From the NCBI RefSeq assembly GCF_900110075.1, contig NZ_FOCJ01000002.1:1-64000 (forward strand): DNA of 64,000 nucleotides, read 5' to 3'. Position 1 is the stretch's first letter, and every line of letters begins with the position of its first letter. This document shows, piece after piece, positions 7,996 to 15,721 of the stretch. A model generated the notes under the pieces. It saw only the letters and a list, made by a program, of their open reading frames with translations, made no database searches and was not told the origin of the DNA. Both the position numbers and the translations under genes were made by a program. Origin of the DNA: Paenibacillus sp. OV219. GTDB taxonomy: Bacteria; Bacillota; Bacilli; Paenibacillales; Paenibacillaceae.

Positions 7996-9114
7996 ATGAA
8001 TTCGATAACAAAGGATTGGCTCGATCTGGAATATAAGCCGCAGCTCCCTGCCAATAAAGAGATGGGCATTGGCATCATCGGAGCGGGCGAGATTATCGAG
8101 GCTTGTCACCTGCCGGCGTATGAGATGGCGGGGCTGCGCGTAGTGGGCATCTTCGATCTGAACAAGGAGCGCGCAGAGCAGCTCGCCGCGAAGTTTGGTA
8201 TTCCGAAGGTGTACCGGGATCTGGATGAGCTGCTTGCCGATCCTGAAGTTCAGTTCGCAGATCTGGCAGTTCCAGCGAAGGTCCAGCCAGCGATTGCTGA
8301 GCGTGCCGCTGCTGCAGGCAAGCATATTCTATGCCAGAAGCCCCTCGCGGAATCGTATCCGGAGGCGGTGCGCATTCGTGATGCTTGCGCCAAGTATGGC
8401 GTGAAAGGTGCGGTCAACCAACAGATGCGCTGGTCGCCAAGCATACGCGCAAGCCATACAATTATTAAGCGCGGCTGGCTTGGAGAGCTGCTGCAGGCTT
8501 CGATTCAAGTGAATGTGAAGCAGGACTTTGCTAACTGGGGCTGGCTGCGTGAGATGCCGACGCTGGAGTTCATGTACCATAGCATTCATTACATGGATGC
8601 GATCCGCTTCTTGTTCGGTACGCCTGAGTATGTATATGCGGATGGGGCGCGTTTCCCTGGTCAGCAGACAATTGGCGAGACAAGGACGATGCTTCATATG
8701 AAATTCGCGGGCGAAGCACGCGGCATTATTCATGACAATCATAATCATATCGGGTCTGAGGATGATTGGTACGCCACGTACCGATTCGAAGGAACTGAAG
8801 GTATTATTAAAGGGACGAATGGATCGTTGTACAACTATCCAGTCGGACGTGAAGATACGATCAGCTTCCATACGAAAGCGATTCACGAGGATTACTGGTT
8901 CTCGCCAAGGCTACATGGCAAATGGTTCCCGCATGCGTTCATGGGAACGATGGGCGAGCTGATGCGTGCGGTTGAAGAGAATCGCGAGCCGGAGAACAGC
9001 GTTGAGGATAACTTGAAGACGATGCAAATGGTGTTCGGAGCCTACCTCTCGATGGAGGAGAATCGTCCGGTCACGCTTGCGGAAATTGCGGGTAAAGTAC
9101 CGTCATCGCTGTAA
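7996..9114 (+). CDS. Gfo/Idh/MocA family oxidoreductase
   Basis: A 372-residue NAD(P)-dependent oxidoreductase. Rossmann motif GIGIIGAGEIIE near residue 25, AGKHILCQKPLAES (the E/QKP signature, here with Gln before Lys-Pro) near residue 110, and a C-terminal domain with MYHSIHYMDAIRFLFG. ATG 7996 is preferred over ATG 7987 because GGAGG (7981-7985) is 10 nt upstream of it and abuts the other. It follows the UxaA pair closely and ends at a terminator, so it likely supplies or processes the sugar acid used by that dehydratase. Confidence 0.88.
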   Translation: MNSITKDWLDLEYKPQLPANKEMGIGIIGAGEIIEACHLPAYEMAGLRVVGIFDLNKERAEQLAAKFGIPKVYRDLDELLADPEVQFADLAVPAKVQPAIAERAAAAGKHILCQKPLAESYPEAVRIRDACAKYGVKGAVNQQMRWSPSIRASHTIIKRGWLGELLQASIQVNVKQDFANWGWLREMPTLEFMYHSIHYMDAIRFLFGTPEYVYADGARFPGQQTIGETRTMLHMKFAGEARGIIHDNHNHIGSEDDWYATYRFEGTEGIIKGTNGSLYNYPVGREDTISFHTKAIHEDYWFSPRLHGKWFPHAFMGTMGELMRAVEENREPENSVEDNLKTMQMVFGAYLSMEENRPVTLAEIAGKVPSSL

Positions 9115-9118
9115 AAGG

Positions 9119-9150
9119 GAAGGGAGAGCGTTAAGCTCTCCCTTTTTATT
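9119..9150 (+). terminator. terminator after the UxaA operon
   Basis: Stem AAGGGAGAGC / GCTCTCCCTT with a short GTTAA loop and a T tract. Confidence 0.9.
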
Positions 9151-9232
9151 TTGAAAAATATGGCATTATGGCTGTAACATTGAGCTTCATCATATCGTCA
9201 GTAGTAGCAGCGAGAATGGGGAGGGACATGGA

Positions 9233-10069
9233 GTGAAGTCGAGGATGAGGTTTCGTGGGCATCTGTTGTTGGCTGGCATTCTGATCGTCTTGTTATGCTG
9301 CGGCTGCGTGGGCAATAACACCGAGAACACGAATACAACAGCGACAGATAAAGTAAAAGCGACAGAGAATGTACAAGCGGTGTCGGATGAGCGGGTACAA
9401 CAAAGTGATCAAGCTGAACAGGCAGAGGAAAGTGAGCAAGATGAGCAGCCTGTTCAGCAAATCGAAAAAGATGATAATTCCGTGCGGGCGATTGGTGAGG
9501 CTGCTGGGGGACAGTTGATTGTGAAACCGGCATCCCATGCAACTGCTGTGCCGCTAGGGGCGCCTAGCTGCTATGGACTGGAATCGGATATAAAGTGGCA
9601 GGGGGATTACGAAGCATACTGGGCGACGAAGGGGAAAGGCAGTGCAGAGGAATCGGCTGCAGTGTTCACATTCCCAAGTGATTTTGAAATCATTCAGCGA
9701 ACCGAAGCTCCAATAATGATGCAGTCATTCAAGCTCGGATATACGGAGCTTATCACGTTCGTTCCAAGGTATACAGACTGCCACGCTCAGGAGACATACT
9801 TCTTCGGAGTGGAGGATGGTGAAGCGTTCCCGGTGCCATTGCATGTGCAGGATGATCTGACTTGGCCAAACATCGGCCAGCTGCCATATCACAATTTCAA
9901 AGTGGACGATGAGCGAGATGAGCTGATCCTTACAGGAGGATACGGTGCCGGTCAGGAATATATCAATGTCTATCATTTCGTCTATGATGCGAAGAGTCGC
10001 GTCCTTGAACTGAAGCAGACCGAACAAATAAAGCCAGCGGATATTCCCGCTGACTCCACGAATTCATAG
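9233..10069 (+). CDS. putative lipoprotein, unknown function
   Basis: A 278-residue protein with a basic N-terminus (KSRMRFRGH), one hydrophobic segment and a lipobox-like CCGC giving a lipidated Cys at about residue 23. It is therefore expected on the outer face of the membrane. Residues about 25-85 are low-complexity and rich in Asn, Thr, Gln and Glu (a linker). The remaining 190 residues look like a folded soluble domain with several Cys and aromatic residues that I do not recognise. GTG 9233 follows GGGAGGG by 9 nt. It ends 2 bp before the stop of the convergent MFS gene. Confidence 0.7.
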   Translation: MKSRMRFRGHLLLAGILIVLLCCGCVGNNTENTNTTATDKVKATENVQAVSDERVQQSDQAEQAEESEQDEQPVQQIEKDDNSVRAIGEAAGGQLIVKPASHATAVPLGAPSCYGLESDIKWQGDYEAYWATKGKGSAEESAAVFTFPSDFEIIQRTEAPIMMQSFKLGYTELITFVPRYTDCHAQETYFFGVEDGEAFPVPLHVQDDLTWPNIGQLPYHNFKVDDERDELILTGGYGAGQEYINVYHFVYDAKSRVLELKQTEQIKPADIPADSTNS

Positions 10070-10071
10070 CA

Positions 10072-11256
10072 TTATTGAGGCTGCTGGCGAATGCCTGGCG
10101 GCCTTTTTATTTTATCCTGTGCGTGTTGGTACCAGAAGGCGCATGCGAAGATAACAATGCAGATCGTCGCAATAACCGAGCTGTAGAAAAATGTCTGACG
10201 CATGCCAATGGCTTCGCTCGTAATACCGCCGAAGAAGCTTCCGATAATTCGAGCAACGCCCATGGAGAGCAGGCCGTTCAGCGTTTGACCGCTTGCTTTT
10301 AGCTCATTCGGCACTTCCTTGTTGATGACAATCGCCATCGTGACGGAGAGGACGATAAAGATCAGACCGTGCAGCGCCTGAATCGGCAGCAGCAAGTAAG
10401 CATGATGCACAACTGAATTCAAGTACCAGCGAAGCGCGGCAGCAGCGCCGGCGCCAAGCAGAATGAACGACACCGGTACGCGCTTGAAGATGCGGCTCGA
10501 CAGCAGCAGGAACGGAACCTCGCTCAGCGAGGAAATGACCATTGACCAGCCAAGCCAAGCACTGTCGCCGCCAAGCTCTTTGAAGTAGAGCGGGAAGAAG
10601 GCGTAATAGTAGCCGAGTGTAATTTGGAACACGAAGTTTGCGCCGATGTAGAGCATTAGCTTCCGGTTGCGGAAGAGAATCCAGACGGATACCTTGTTGC
10701 CTCGCTTCTGATGGCCTTCGATCTTAGGAAAACGAAGCGCGAGCAGCAGACAAGCGACAAGTATGAGCGTGTAGACGATGAACAGCAGGTCGATCCTCTT
10801 CTGCGCGAGCAGCCCGAACAGAATCGACATAATCGCGAACCCGAATGTCCCGCCCATCCGAATGAGGCTAAAGTTGCCTGATCCACGCTTGTCCAGCACC
10901 TCTAGTGTAACGGCATCGCTAATCGTGAAAATGGATGACTGGAAGAAAGTGAAAATACAAATGAAAAGCAGCAGCAGCAGAAACATGTTGGTGAGCGGGA
11001 AAAGCAGAACGCTCACGCCGGTACCGGCGATGAGCATCAGTAGAATGCTGTTCTTCGTCCGAGCTCGGTCGCTGAGCAGGCCCCAGACCGGCTGTGCCAT
11101 GATTGCAACGAGCGGACCTAGGCTAAGAAGCGTCCCAATCTGCGATTGGGTAAATCCGACATGCTGAAAGTAAAGCGGAATGAACGTTCCATAGACGGCA
11201 TTACCCATGTACAGAAAGAAGTAGAAGAACAGGAAATAAGTTAAATTGACAGGCAT
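10072..11256 (-). CDS. MFS transporter, HcaT/LacY-like (MFS_1_like)
   Basis: A 394-residue, 12-helix transporter. FFYFFLYMGNAVYGTFIPLY and QPVWGLLSDRARTKN near the N-terminus are typical of the HcaT (phenylpropionate permease-like) branch of MFS, as is SEVPFLLLSSRIFKR in the second half. Such members are proton symporters or act in sugar/nucleoside uptake; the ligand is unknown here. It is convergent with the lipoprotein gene, almost touching it. Confidence 0.85.
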   Translation of the reverse strand: MPVNLTYFLFFYFFLYMGNAVYGTFIPLYFQHVGFTQSQIGTLLSLGPLVAIMAQPVWGLLSDRARTKNSILLMLIAGTGVSVLLFPLTNMFLLLLLFICIFTFFQSSIFTISDAVTLEVLDKRGSGNFSLIRMGGTFGFAIMSILFGLLAQKRIDLLFIVYTLILVACLLLALRFPKIEGHQKRGNKVSVWILFRNRKLMLYIGANFVFQITLGYYYAFFPLYFKELGGDSAWLGWSMVISSLSEVPFLLLSSRIFKRVPVSFILLGAGAAAALRWYLNSVVHHAYLLLPIQALHGLIFIVLSVTMAIVINKEVPNELKASGQTLNGLLSMGVARIIGSFFGGITSEAIGMRQTFFYSSVIATICIVIFACAFWYQHAQDKIKRPPGIRQQPQ

Positions 11257-11386
11257 CTCTTCGCTTCCTTTTGGCAGTAGTTAGTTGTTATCGTACTATA
11301 AGTGTCCACTGCTAGGAAGCGGTTTCCTATAATAAATTTATATTTACCAGTCAGAGATTGTGAGCTAATCCAATCGTACGGAGTTT

Positions 11387-11447
11387 ACACCCCTTATTGA
11401 CACACTAGAGAACTTTATCTTTAGTGATCTGGTAAGGGGTGTTTTTA
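11387..11447 (+). terminator. large hairpin with T tract upstream of sigK
   Basis: Outer stem ACACCCCTTA / TAAGGGGTGT with a second inner stem (CACTAGAG / CTTTAGTG) and TTTTTA after it. There is no + strand gene just upstream, so it may terminate antisense or upstream transcription and insulate sigK. The 11257-11565 gap holds this hairpin and the promoter-like site at 11477; nothing else is evident. Confidence 0.6.
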
Positions 11448-11457
11448 GGGTACATGC

Positions 11458-11484
11458 ACTTCTAGGCCGCTGCCTACATACACT
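11458..11484 (+). promoter_or_regulatory. candidate mother-cell sigma (SigE/SigK) promoter of sigK
   Basis: CATACACT (11477-11484) matches the SigE -10 consensus CATACA-T and begins like the SigK -10 CATAnnnTA. An AC pair at 11458-11459 lies 17 nt upstream, the SigK spacing; a SigE -35 is not evident. In B. subtilis sigK is transcribed first by SigE and then by SigK, so the location is right. Inference only. Confidence 0.4.
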
Positions 11485-11565
11485 GTAGAACAGTCTTCAC
11501 TAGTCATTACGCGTAAGGAGGAAGCTCCTTGGCAGGTGGCAATATTGCATGGAGGTGGCTTTCCG

Positions 11566-11775
11566 ATGCCTGGATTGTTTGCGGCGATCGCATTGTTTAT
11601 CAAGCAGCTGTCGCTCCTTGTTTCCTATGTCAAAAATAACGCATTCCCTCAGCCGCTGCATGAAGAAGATGAGCTCAAGCACTTGCAGCTCATGGCAGAG
11701 GGCAACCAAGTTTCGCGCAATCTGCTCATCGAGCATAACTTACGTTTGGTCGCACATATTGTCAAGACGTTGTGA
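11566..11775 (+). CDS. sigK: sigK, 5' part (first 66 codons) interrupted by a skin-like element
   Basis: ATG 11566 (GGAGGTGG just upstream) starts [20 protein letters not shown], the hydrophobic pro-sequence of pro-SigK, followed by [11 protein letters not shown], which is typical of SigK, and [16 protein letters not shown] of sigma region 2. The gene runs correctly to GTC 11761-11763. It then leaves the family and stops at TGA 11773-11775, inside the attachment site. The missing 167 codons lie at 47022-47525 in the matching reading frame. Before excision only a truncated 69-aa peptide can be made; after excision the gene encodes a 233-aa pro-SigK, which SpoIVFB would process in the mother cell. 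Confidence 0.92.
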   Translation: MPGLFAAIALFIKQLSLLVSYVKNNAFPQPLHEEDELKHLQLMAEGNQVSRNLLIEHNLRLVAHIVKTL

Positions 11776-11791
11776 ACACAACCCGATGTCA
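11761..11791 (+). other. attL of the sigK element
   Basis: Core GTC-AA (11761-11765), then the 26-bp inner arm 11766-11791, starting GACGTTGTG and ending CCGATGTCA. The arm is the reverse complement of the inner arm at the other end except for one base. The host-side half is the sigK coding sequence ending CACATATTGTC. Confidence 0.87.
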
Positions 11792-11822
11792 TCCATGGTC
11801 ATTGAAGGAGGGAATGGTCCTT

Positions 11823-12524
11823 ATGCCCGGTTTCTTCGCAGCGATTGCCTTATTTATTAAACAGCTGACACTTCTTGTTTCTTACGTCAAAAATAATGCG
11901 TTTCCTCAGCCACTGCAGGAGGAGGATGAAGCAAAGCATATACAGTTGCACATGAGTGGTAATCAAAACTCTAGAAATATCCTCATTGAGCACAATCTGC
12001 GGTTGGTCGCTCACGTGGTAAAGAAGTTCGATAATACGAAAGAAGATACAGAGGACTTGATTTCGATCGGCACGATCGGATTGATTAAAGCCATTGAATC
12101 GTATTCACCTGGAAAAGGGACGAAGCTTGCCACTTTTGCAGCTCGATGTATTGAGAATGAAATTCTGATGCACCTGCGCTCCAAGAAGAAATCGAATAAG
12201 GATGTTTCCTTGCACGATCCGATCGGTACCGATAAAGAAGGCAATGAAATATCCTTGATTGATATTCTCGGAACGGATCATGATGATGTGGTTGAGAAAG
12301 TGCAGCTGCAAATCGAGAAATCGAAGATTTATAAGAACCTGGATATACTGGACGATCGCGAGAAGGAAGTTATTGTTGCCCGGTTTGGCTTGGAGACTGG
12401 CGGGGAGGAAAGGACTCAAAGAGAAATCGCCAAAGACCTTGGAATATCACGGTCGTATGTTTCGCGTATCGAGAAGCGGGCATTGATGAAGTTATATCAT
12501 GAGTTTTATAAGGTGAAGCGATAA
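11823..12524 (+). CDS. sigK: second, intact pro-SigK sigma factor carried by the element
   Basis: A 233-residue sigma factor, the same length as the reassembled host SigK. It has the pro-sequence [20 protein letters not shown], the SigK mark [11 protein letters not shown], region 2 ([15 protein letters not shown], then [18 protein letters not shown]) and region 4 ([20 protein letters not shown]). By my hand alignment about 30 of 233 residues differ from the split copy; the regions that read -10 and -35 are nearly identical. GAAGGAGGG lies 9 nt upstream of ATG 11823. It starts 31 bp inside attL and just after the truncated sigK stop, so it would be read from the host sigK promoter. At its own equivalent of the attachment site the core reads GTAAA, so it is not a recombinase target. 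A terminator follows. Confidence 0.92.
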   Translation: MPGFFAAIALFIKQLTLLVSYVKNNAFPQPLQEEDEAKHIQLHMSGNQNSRNILIEHNLRLVAHVVKKFDNTKEDTEDLISIGTIGLIKAIESYSPGKGTKLATFAARCIENEILMHLRSKKKSNKDVSLHDPIGTDKEGNEISLIDILGTDHDDVVEKVQLQIEKSKIYKNLDILDDREKEVIVARFGLETGGEERTQREIAKDLGISRSYVSRIEKRALMKLYHEFYKVKR

Positions 12525-12530
12525 TTTATG

Positions 12531-12568
12531 AAATACAAGAGGCCCATATAATGGGCCCTTTGTATTTA
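12531..12568. terminator. bidirectional terminator between sigK copy 2 and the repeat gene
   Basis: Hairpin AAATACAAGAGGCCCAT / ATGGGCCCTTTGTATTT, nearly perfect over 17 bp, between two convergent genes. Confidence 0.85.
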
Positions 12569-12583
12569 GATAACTTCAATCAT

Positions 12584-12877
12584 TTAGTTTCCGCGCGAAC
12601 CGTTAGAACTGCGGGAACCGTTGGAGCCACGTGAGCCGTTAGAGCCGCGGGAACCATTGGAGCCACGTGAGCCGTTAGAGCCGCGGGAACCATTGGAGCC
12701 ACGTGAGCCGTTAGAACCGCGGGAACCATTGGAGCCACGTGAGCCGTTAGAACCGCGCGAACCATTGGAGCCACGTGAGCCGTTAGAACCGCGTGAACCG
12801 TTAGAGCCGCGGGAACCATTGGAGCCACGTGAGCCGTTAGAGCCGCGGGAACCATTGCTGCCTCTTGAATCTGCCAT
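12584..12877 (-). CDS. collagen-like Gly-Ser-Asn/Gly-Ser-Arg repeat protein, putative spore surface
   Basis: A 97-residue protein made almost wholly of alternating triplets GSN and GSR after MADSR, ending in RGN. This fits the Gly-X-Y pattern of bacterial collagen-like proteins, though without proline. The sequence is strongly basic and soluble, with no signal peptide. ATG 12877 has AAGGGG about 10 nt upstream. A near-perfect SigK promoter precedes it, so expression in the late mother cell and a place in the spore coat or exosporium are likely (inference). Ser and Asn would be natural glycosylation sites for the adjacent glycosyltransferases. The function is unproven. Confidence 0.75.
   Translation of the reverse strand: MADSRGSNGSRGSNGSRGSNGSRGSNGSRGSNGSRGSNGSRGSNGSRGSNGSRGSNGSRGSNGSRGSNGSRGSNGSRGSNGSRGSNGSRSSNGSRGN
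12603..12866. repeat. 18-bp tandem repeat array in the collagen-like gene
   Basis: About 14 copies of an 18-bp unit, (G-S-N-G-S-R)-encoding on the minus strand, e.g. CCATTGGAGCCACGTGAG on the plus strand. Synonymous variation between units shows it is not wholly fresh. All six frames stay open in places because of it. Copy number is likely variable between strains. Confidence 0.9.
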
Positions 12878-12909
12878 ATAAAATTAACCCCTTTCTATTA
12901 GAATCTATA

Positions 12910-12938
12910 TATTATATGTAGCGAATCTATCAGATGTT
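12910..12938 (-). promoter_or_regulatory. SigK-type promoter of the collagen-like gene
   Basis: Read on the minus strand: AACA (12938-12935), a 16-nt spacer, then CATATAATA (12918-12910). This matches the B. subtilis SigK consensus mACm-N16/17-CATAnnnTA at every fixed position. It would start transcription about 25-30 nt upstream of the ATG at 12877. Confidence 0.72.
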
Positions 12939-13033
12939 AGCGTTTCATACCCATTTACTAGAGAATGGGCTAAGCGCTGATGAATATCCGGTATGAATAA
13001 AGCCTCTCCAAAAGATTGGAGAGGCATGGAATC

Positions 13034-13804
13034 TTACTCCTTTTTGCGAAACAGCAGGTCTATAAGCTCGTCAAAACGATTCCTTTTTTTTGAATTGGTT
13101 TTCGAAAATTCCGTGATGCCTAAATACACCTTTTCTTGCCGGTTGTGTTTAGCTTGAATGGAATTGGCATGATACCGATGTTCGTCGGATACATAATCTA
13201 CGGGATGAAAGTTCCAGTGAGCAGCCAGTTGCTGAAAAAATACGGCATCGGCCCAAGCCCAAATTGAAGGGTCGTCATTCCAACGAGGTACAAGCTCAAA
13301 GCATGATGTTCTGTGCATAATTGAATTATGATCTATTTTTTCGGCGGGCTCTCTTGTTATGCCTACCAGAGGTCTAATTCCGCTTTTATGAATCTGACCA
13401 TCATCTGCCAAGACGGCAAAGCATTGTTTGCCATAGACAATATGAATGTGTTCATTGGATTCAAACACTTCAATCATCTTCTCGAATCGTTCAGGGTAAT
13501 AAATATCGTCGTCCGTAAGGTACGTAACTAACTCGCCAGTTATGTGTGGGATAGCCATATTTATGCAGGTCGCATAGCGTGTCGTATTTCTCCTGTCTTG
13601 ACCGCTAACACCCGTTTGGATGATATGAATTCTGGAATCCGCGCTTGCAAAAGCGTGGAGCACTTCTTGCGTTTCTCGGTTAGAATGATCATCCACGATC
13701 AGCAGCTCCCAATTCGGATACGACTGATTCAATACGCTAGCAATGGCATCCCTGATCATTACGGGACGGTTATAGCTGGTTAAGATACAGCTGACTTTAA
13801 GCAT
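13034..13804 (-). CDS. family 2 glycosyltransferase
   Basis: A 256-residue GT-A fold enzyme. It has VSCILTSYNRPVMIRDAIAS at the start, ELLIVDDHSN as the nucleotide-binding Asp region, and LTDDDIYYPERF as the DxD-type metal site near residue 98. Such enzymes move a sugar from a UDP or dTDP donor to a growing glycan. Its length suits a single-domain cytoplasmic GT2. It follows the next gene upstream by 19 bp in one minus-strand operon. Confidence 0.88.
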   Translation of the reverse strand: MLKVSCILTSYNRPVMIRDAIASVLNQSYPNWELLIVDDHSNRETQEVLHAFASADSRIHIIQTGVSGQDRRNTTRYATCINMAIPHITGELVTYLTDDDIYYPERFEKMIEVFESNEHIHIVYGKQCFAVLADDGQIHKSGIRPLVGITREPAEKIDHNSIMHRTSCFELVPRWNDDPSIWAWADAVFFQQLAAHWNFHPVDYVSDEHRYHANSIQAKHNRQEKVYLGITEFSKTNSKKRNRFDELIDLLFRKKE

Positions 13805-13823
13805 AACGATGTTCCTCCAGACT

Positions 13824-14591
13824 TCAATTAAAAATCCAGCCGCAAGATAAATCCATGCGTAAATCTTTTGTATTCATCGAGCGTTCGCGGTACATCTCTT
13901 CCAACCCGCGTCTGTCTACGTAGTGCTGCCAGCCTAATCCGGTTTCTCTGTATTTCTGTGGAATTCTAGATTGTATGAACAGCTTACGTTTGATCATCTC
14001 TTCATTCCAAGGGCTAAATTGAAAGTGTAGCGTATAGGCATCCTTCAAATAGATGTCCTGTCCAAGTAAATGTGCGGAACGATGCCTCCCTATTTCGTAA
14101 GCACCATCCGGATGCCTATGGATGAAGCGATCTCTATGGAACGTTTCCAATTGAATGATGCCATGATGTCTTTGTCTAAAAAGAGCTACATTCGCATCCG
14201 GTTCCGGATAGCAGTTCCCGAGCGGGTCAAGCATCGTAATCCCGGTCGTTCTATATATGGAAAGGCCCATATGATCCAATTGCTTCACGAATGCAGCTTT
14301 ATCTTGAACACATAGAAATTCAGTCGTATTCAATACCATTTTCCAGCCGTGAATCTCACGTTCAATTTCCATCACCTCTTGATCGCATCCAACCAGATCG
14401 AAATCTTTGTTTCGCGACTTGCGTATTTCCCACATCGGAGCGAGCGTGCGAATGAGGGCATTGGACCGGTCTGTAGATCCATAGTCGATCATGATTCCGT
14501 GATCAAACAACGTATAATGGTGCTTGAGCCACCACTGCAGCATGTAACTCTCGTTATAATAATGACATAGAACGGTCAGCCCGGATGACAC
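13824..14591 (-). CDS. glycosyltransferase, GT2-like (Glyco_tranf_2_4 type)
   Basis: A 255-residue protein beginning LTVLCHYYNESYMLQWWLKH and continuing GIMIDYGSTDRS. This is the pattern of the GT2/GT92-like family that starts with a call for 'NE..ML..WL.HH'. FLCVQDKAAFVKQ occupies the place of the usual catalytic DED region and looks atypical. It is the first gene of a two-gene minus operon with the GT2 gene at 13034. The 14592-14820 gap upstream holds the divergent promoters of this gene and the next; I find no clear consensus in it. Confidence 0.8.
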   Translation of the reverse strand: MSSGLTVLCHYYNESYMLQWWLKHHYTLFDHGIMIDYGSTDRSNALIRTLAPMWEIRKSRNKDFDLVGCDQEVMEIEREIHGWKMVLNTTEFLCVQDKAAFVKQLDHMGLSIYRTTGITMLDPLGNCYPEPDANVALFRQRHHGIIQLETFHRDRFIHRHPDGAYEIGRHRSAHLLGQDIYLKDAYTLHFQFSPWNEEMIKRKLFIQSRIPQKYRETGLGWQHYVDRRGLEEMYRERSMNTKDLRMDLSCGWIFN

Positions 14592-14820
14592 AAGTGATCC
14601 CCCTTCTCTTGCAGCTCTAAAAACAGATGATTTACTTTACTCATTTCACACAGAAATGGATTGGGTAATGGTCGCATTTAGTAGGTTATCTTCACTTCGG
14701 ATCTGAAAGTTCCGCAAGTGTCCAAGCAGTGATAGAGAGATTGAATACTATGAAAATAAATTCTTGGTAATCATTGCAAATTTATGACTTCCAGGATTTC
14801 ACTTTTAAAAGAAATGAGTG

Positions 14821-15510
14821 ATGCGATTGCCGATTAATAAACTAGCAACATTGGTGAGCAATTCCGGGACAACCTGGTACTCGACGACTAGCAGATCAGA
14901 CGCGATTTTAGGAGCGATTACCGGAATTCCAACCACAACAAGAAACACGGTCGAAAGCTTTTCCAGACTATATCCTTTTTGGCCTGAGCTACGTTTCTAT
15001 CCTGCAGTAGGCGGGTCGAACCCTGAATATGTCTGGAGTGTTGAACAGCCTCCCGATGCGTCGTCAAATGCTCCAGGTACGTTATTTTTTGCTCAAGTAC
15101 ACGAAATAGGAGGATCTTTGTTACCCAACTTGGCCCTTAACCATCTGGCCACAGCCGAAGTTTTTAGCGATAACGCCGCTGCCCTTTACATTGATGAGGT
15201 CTTTGCTGTCAGTGTATTAGGTGTTATCAATCTTACTATTGTGAATAGTGTTGTGAGCGGCACCATTAATGGATCGTTAAATGATGCTGGTCAAACGAGC
15301 ACCGCTCCATTTCCTTGGCAAACGATTTCCAAATTCTCCGAAACTTACACGACTATACTTCCCGTTACTATTCCGCTTCTAACCGAGTACTTCTTCGTCG
15401 TGTCCTTCGAAGCCGTAAACTATTCACCGAGCAGCAGTACTATTGACCCTGCAGGTCTTCAATATATCGTTGAGCTGTATGACGATATCGGAATCGGGAA
15501 CGGAATCTAA
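14821..15510 (+). CDS. unknown 229-residue protein, possible spore or cell-surface β-rich protein
   Basis: I do not recognise this protein. It has no signal peptide. Its composition is rich in Ser, Thr, Asn, Val and Ala with few Lys or Arg, and alternating hydrophobic patterns suggest β-sandwich structure. Notable pieces are NTVESFSRLYPFWPELRFYP, NLALNHLATAEVFSDNAAAL and EYFFVVSFEAVNYSPSSS. Such composition is common in spore-surface and phage-tail proteins. ATG 14821 was chosen; a GTG lies directly before it and the ribosome site is weak. It stands alone between a divergent glycosyltransferase pair and a terminator, within the glycan region, so a glycosylated surface role is possible. Confidence 0.55.
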   Translation: MRLPINKLATLVSNSGTTWYSTTSRSDAILGAITGIPTTTRNTVESFSRLYPFWPELRFYPAVGGSNPEYVWSVEQPPDASSNAPGTLFFAQVHEIGGSLLPNLALNHLATAEVFSDNAAALYIDEVFAVSVLGVINLTIVNSVVSGTINGSLNDAGQTSTAPFPWQTISKFSETYTTILPVTIPLLTEYFFVVSFEAVNYSPSSSTIDPAGLQYIVELYDDIGIGNGI

Positions 15511-15522
15511 CTCCCGGCGATG

Positions 15523-15552
15523 AAACGGCTGCCACACGGCAGCCGTTTTTTC
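15523..15552 (+). terminator. terminator after the unknown surface-type gene
   Basis: Perfect stem AACGGCTGCC / GGCAGCCGTT with an ACAC loop and T6. Confidence 0.93.
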
Positions 15553-15721
15553 GTGCGTTTTCGATACGGGCAAGAGCCAATTTTGGAAGGTGAAGGTAAT
15601 CGTCCACTAGTCATCCGATGAGGATGCATATCATAGCAGCATGGCATTATCTGAGATTGAATCTCGTGAGAGTAAGTAGTTAGGTAATGATTAGTTTCCG
15701 ATTGAAGGAGGAAAGGGACGC

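Noticed and set aside
12580-12881. Open frames in other frames and on the plus strand of the collagen-like gene
   Set aside because: The 18-bp repeat keeps several frames open. Only the minus frame 12584-12877 has a ribosome site, a promoter and a Gly-X-Y pattern.
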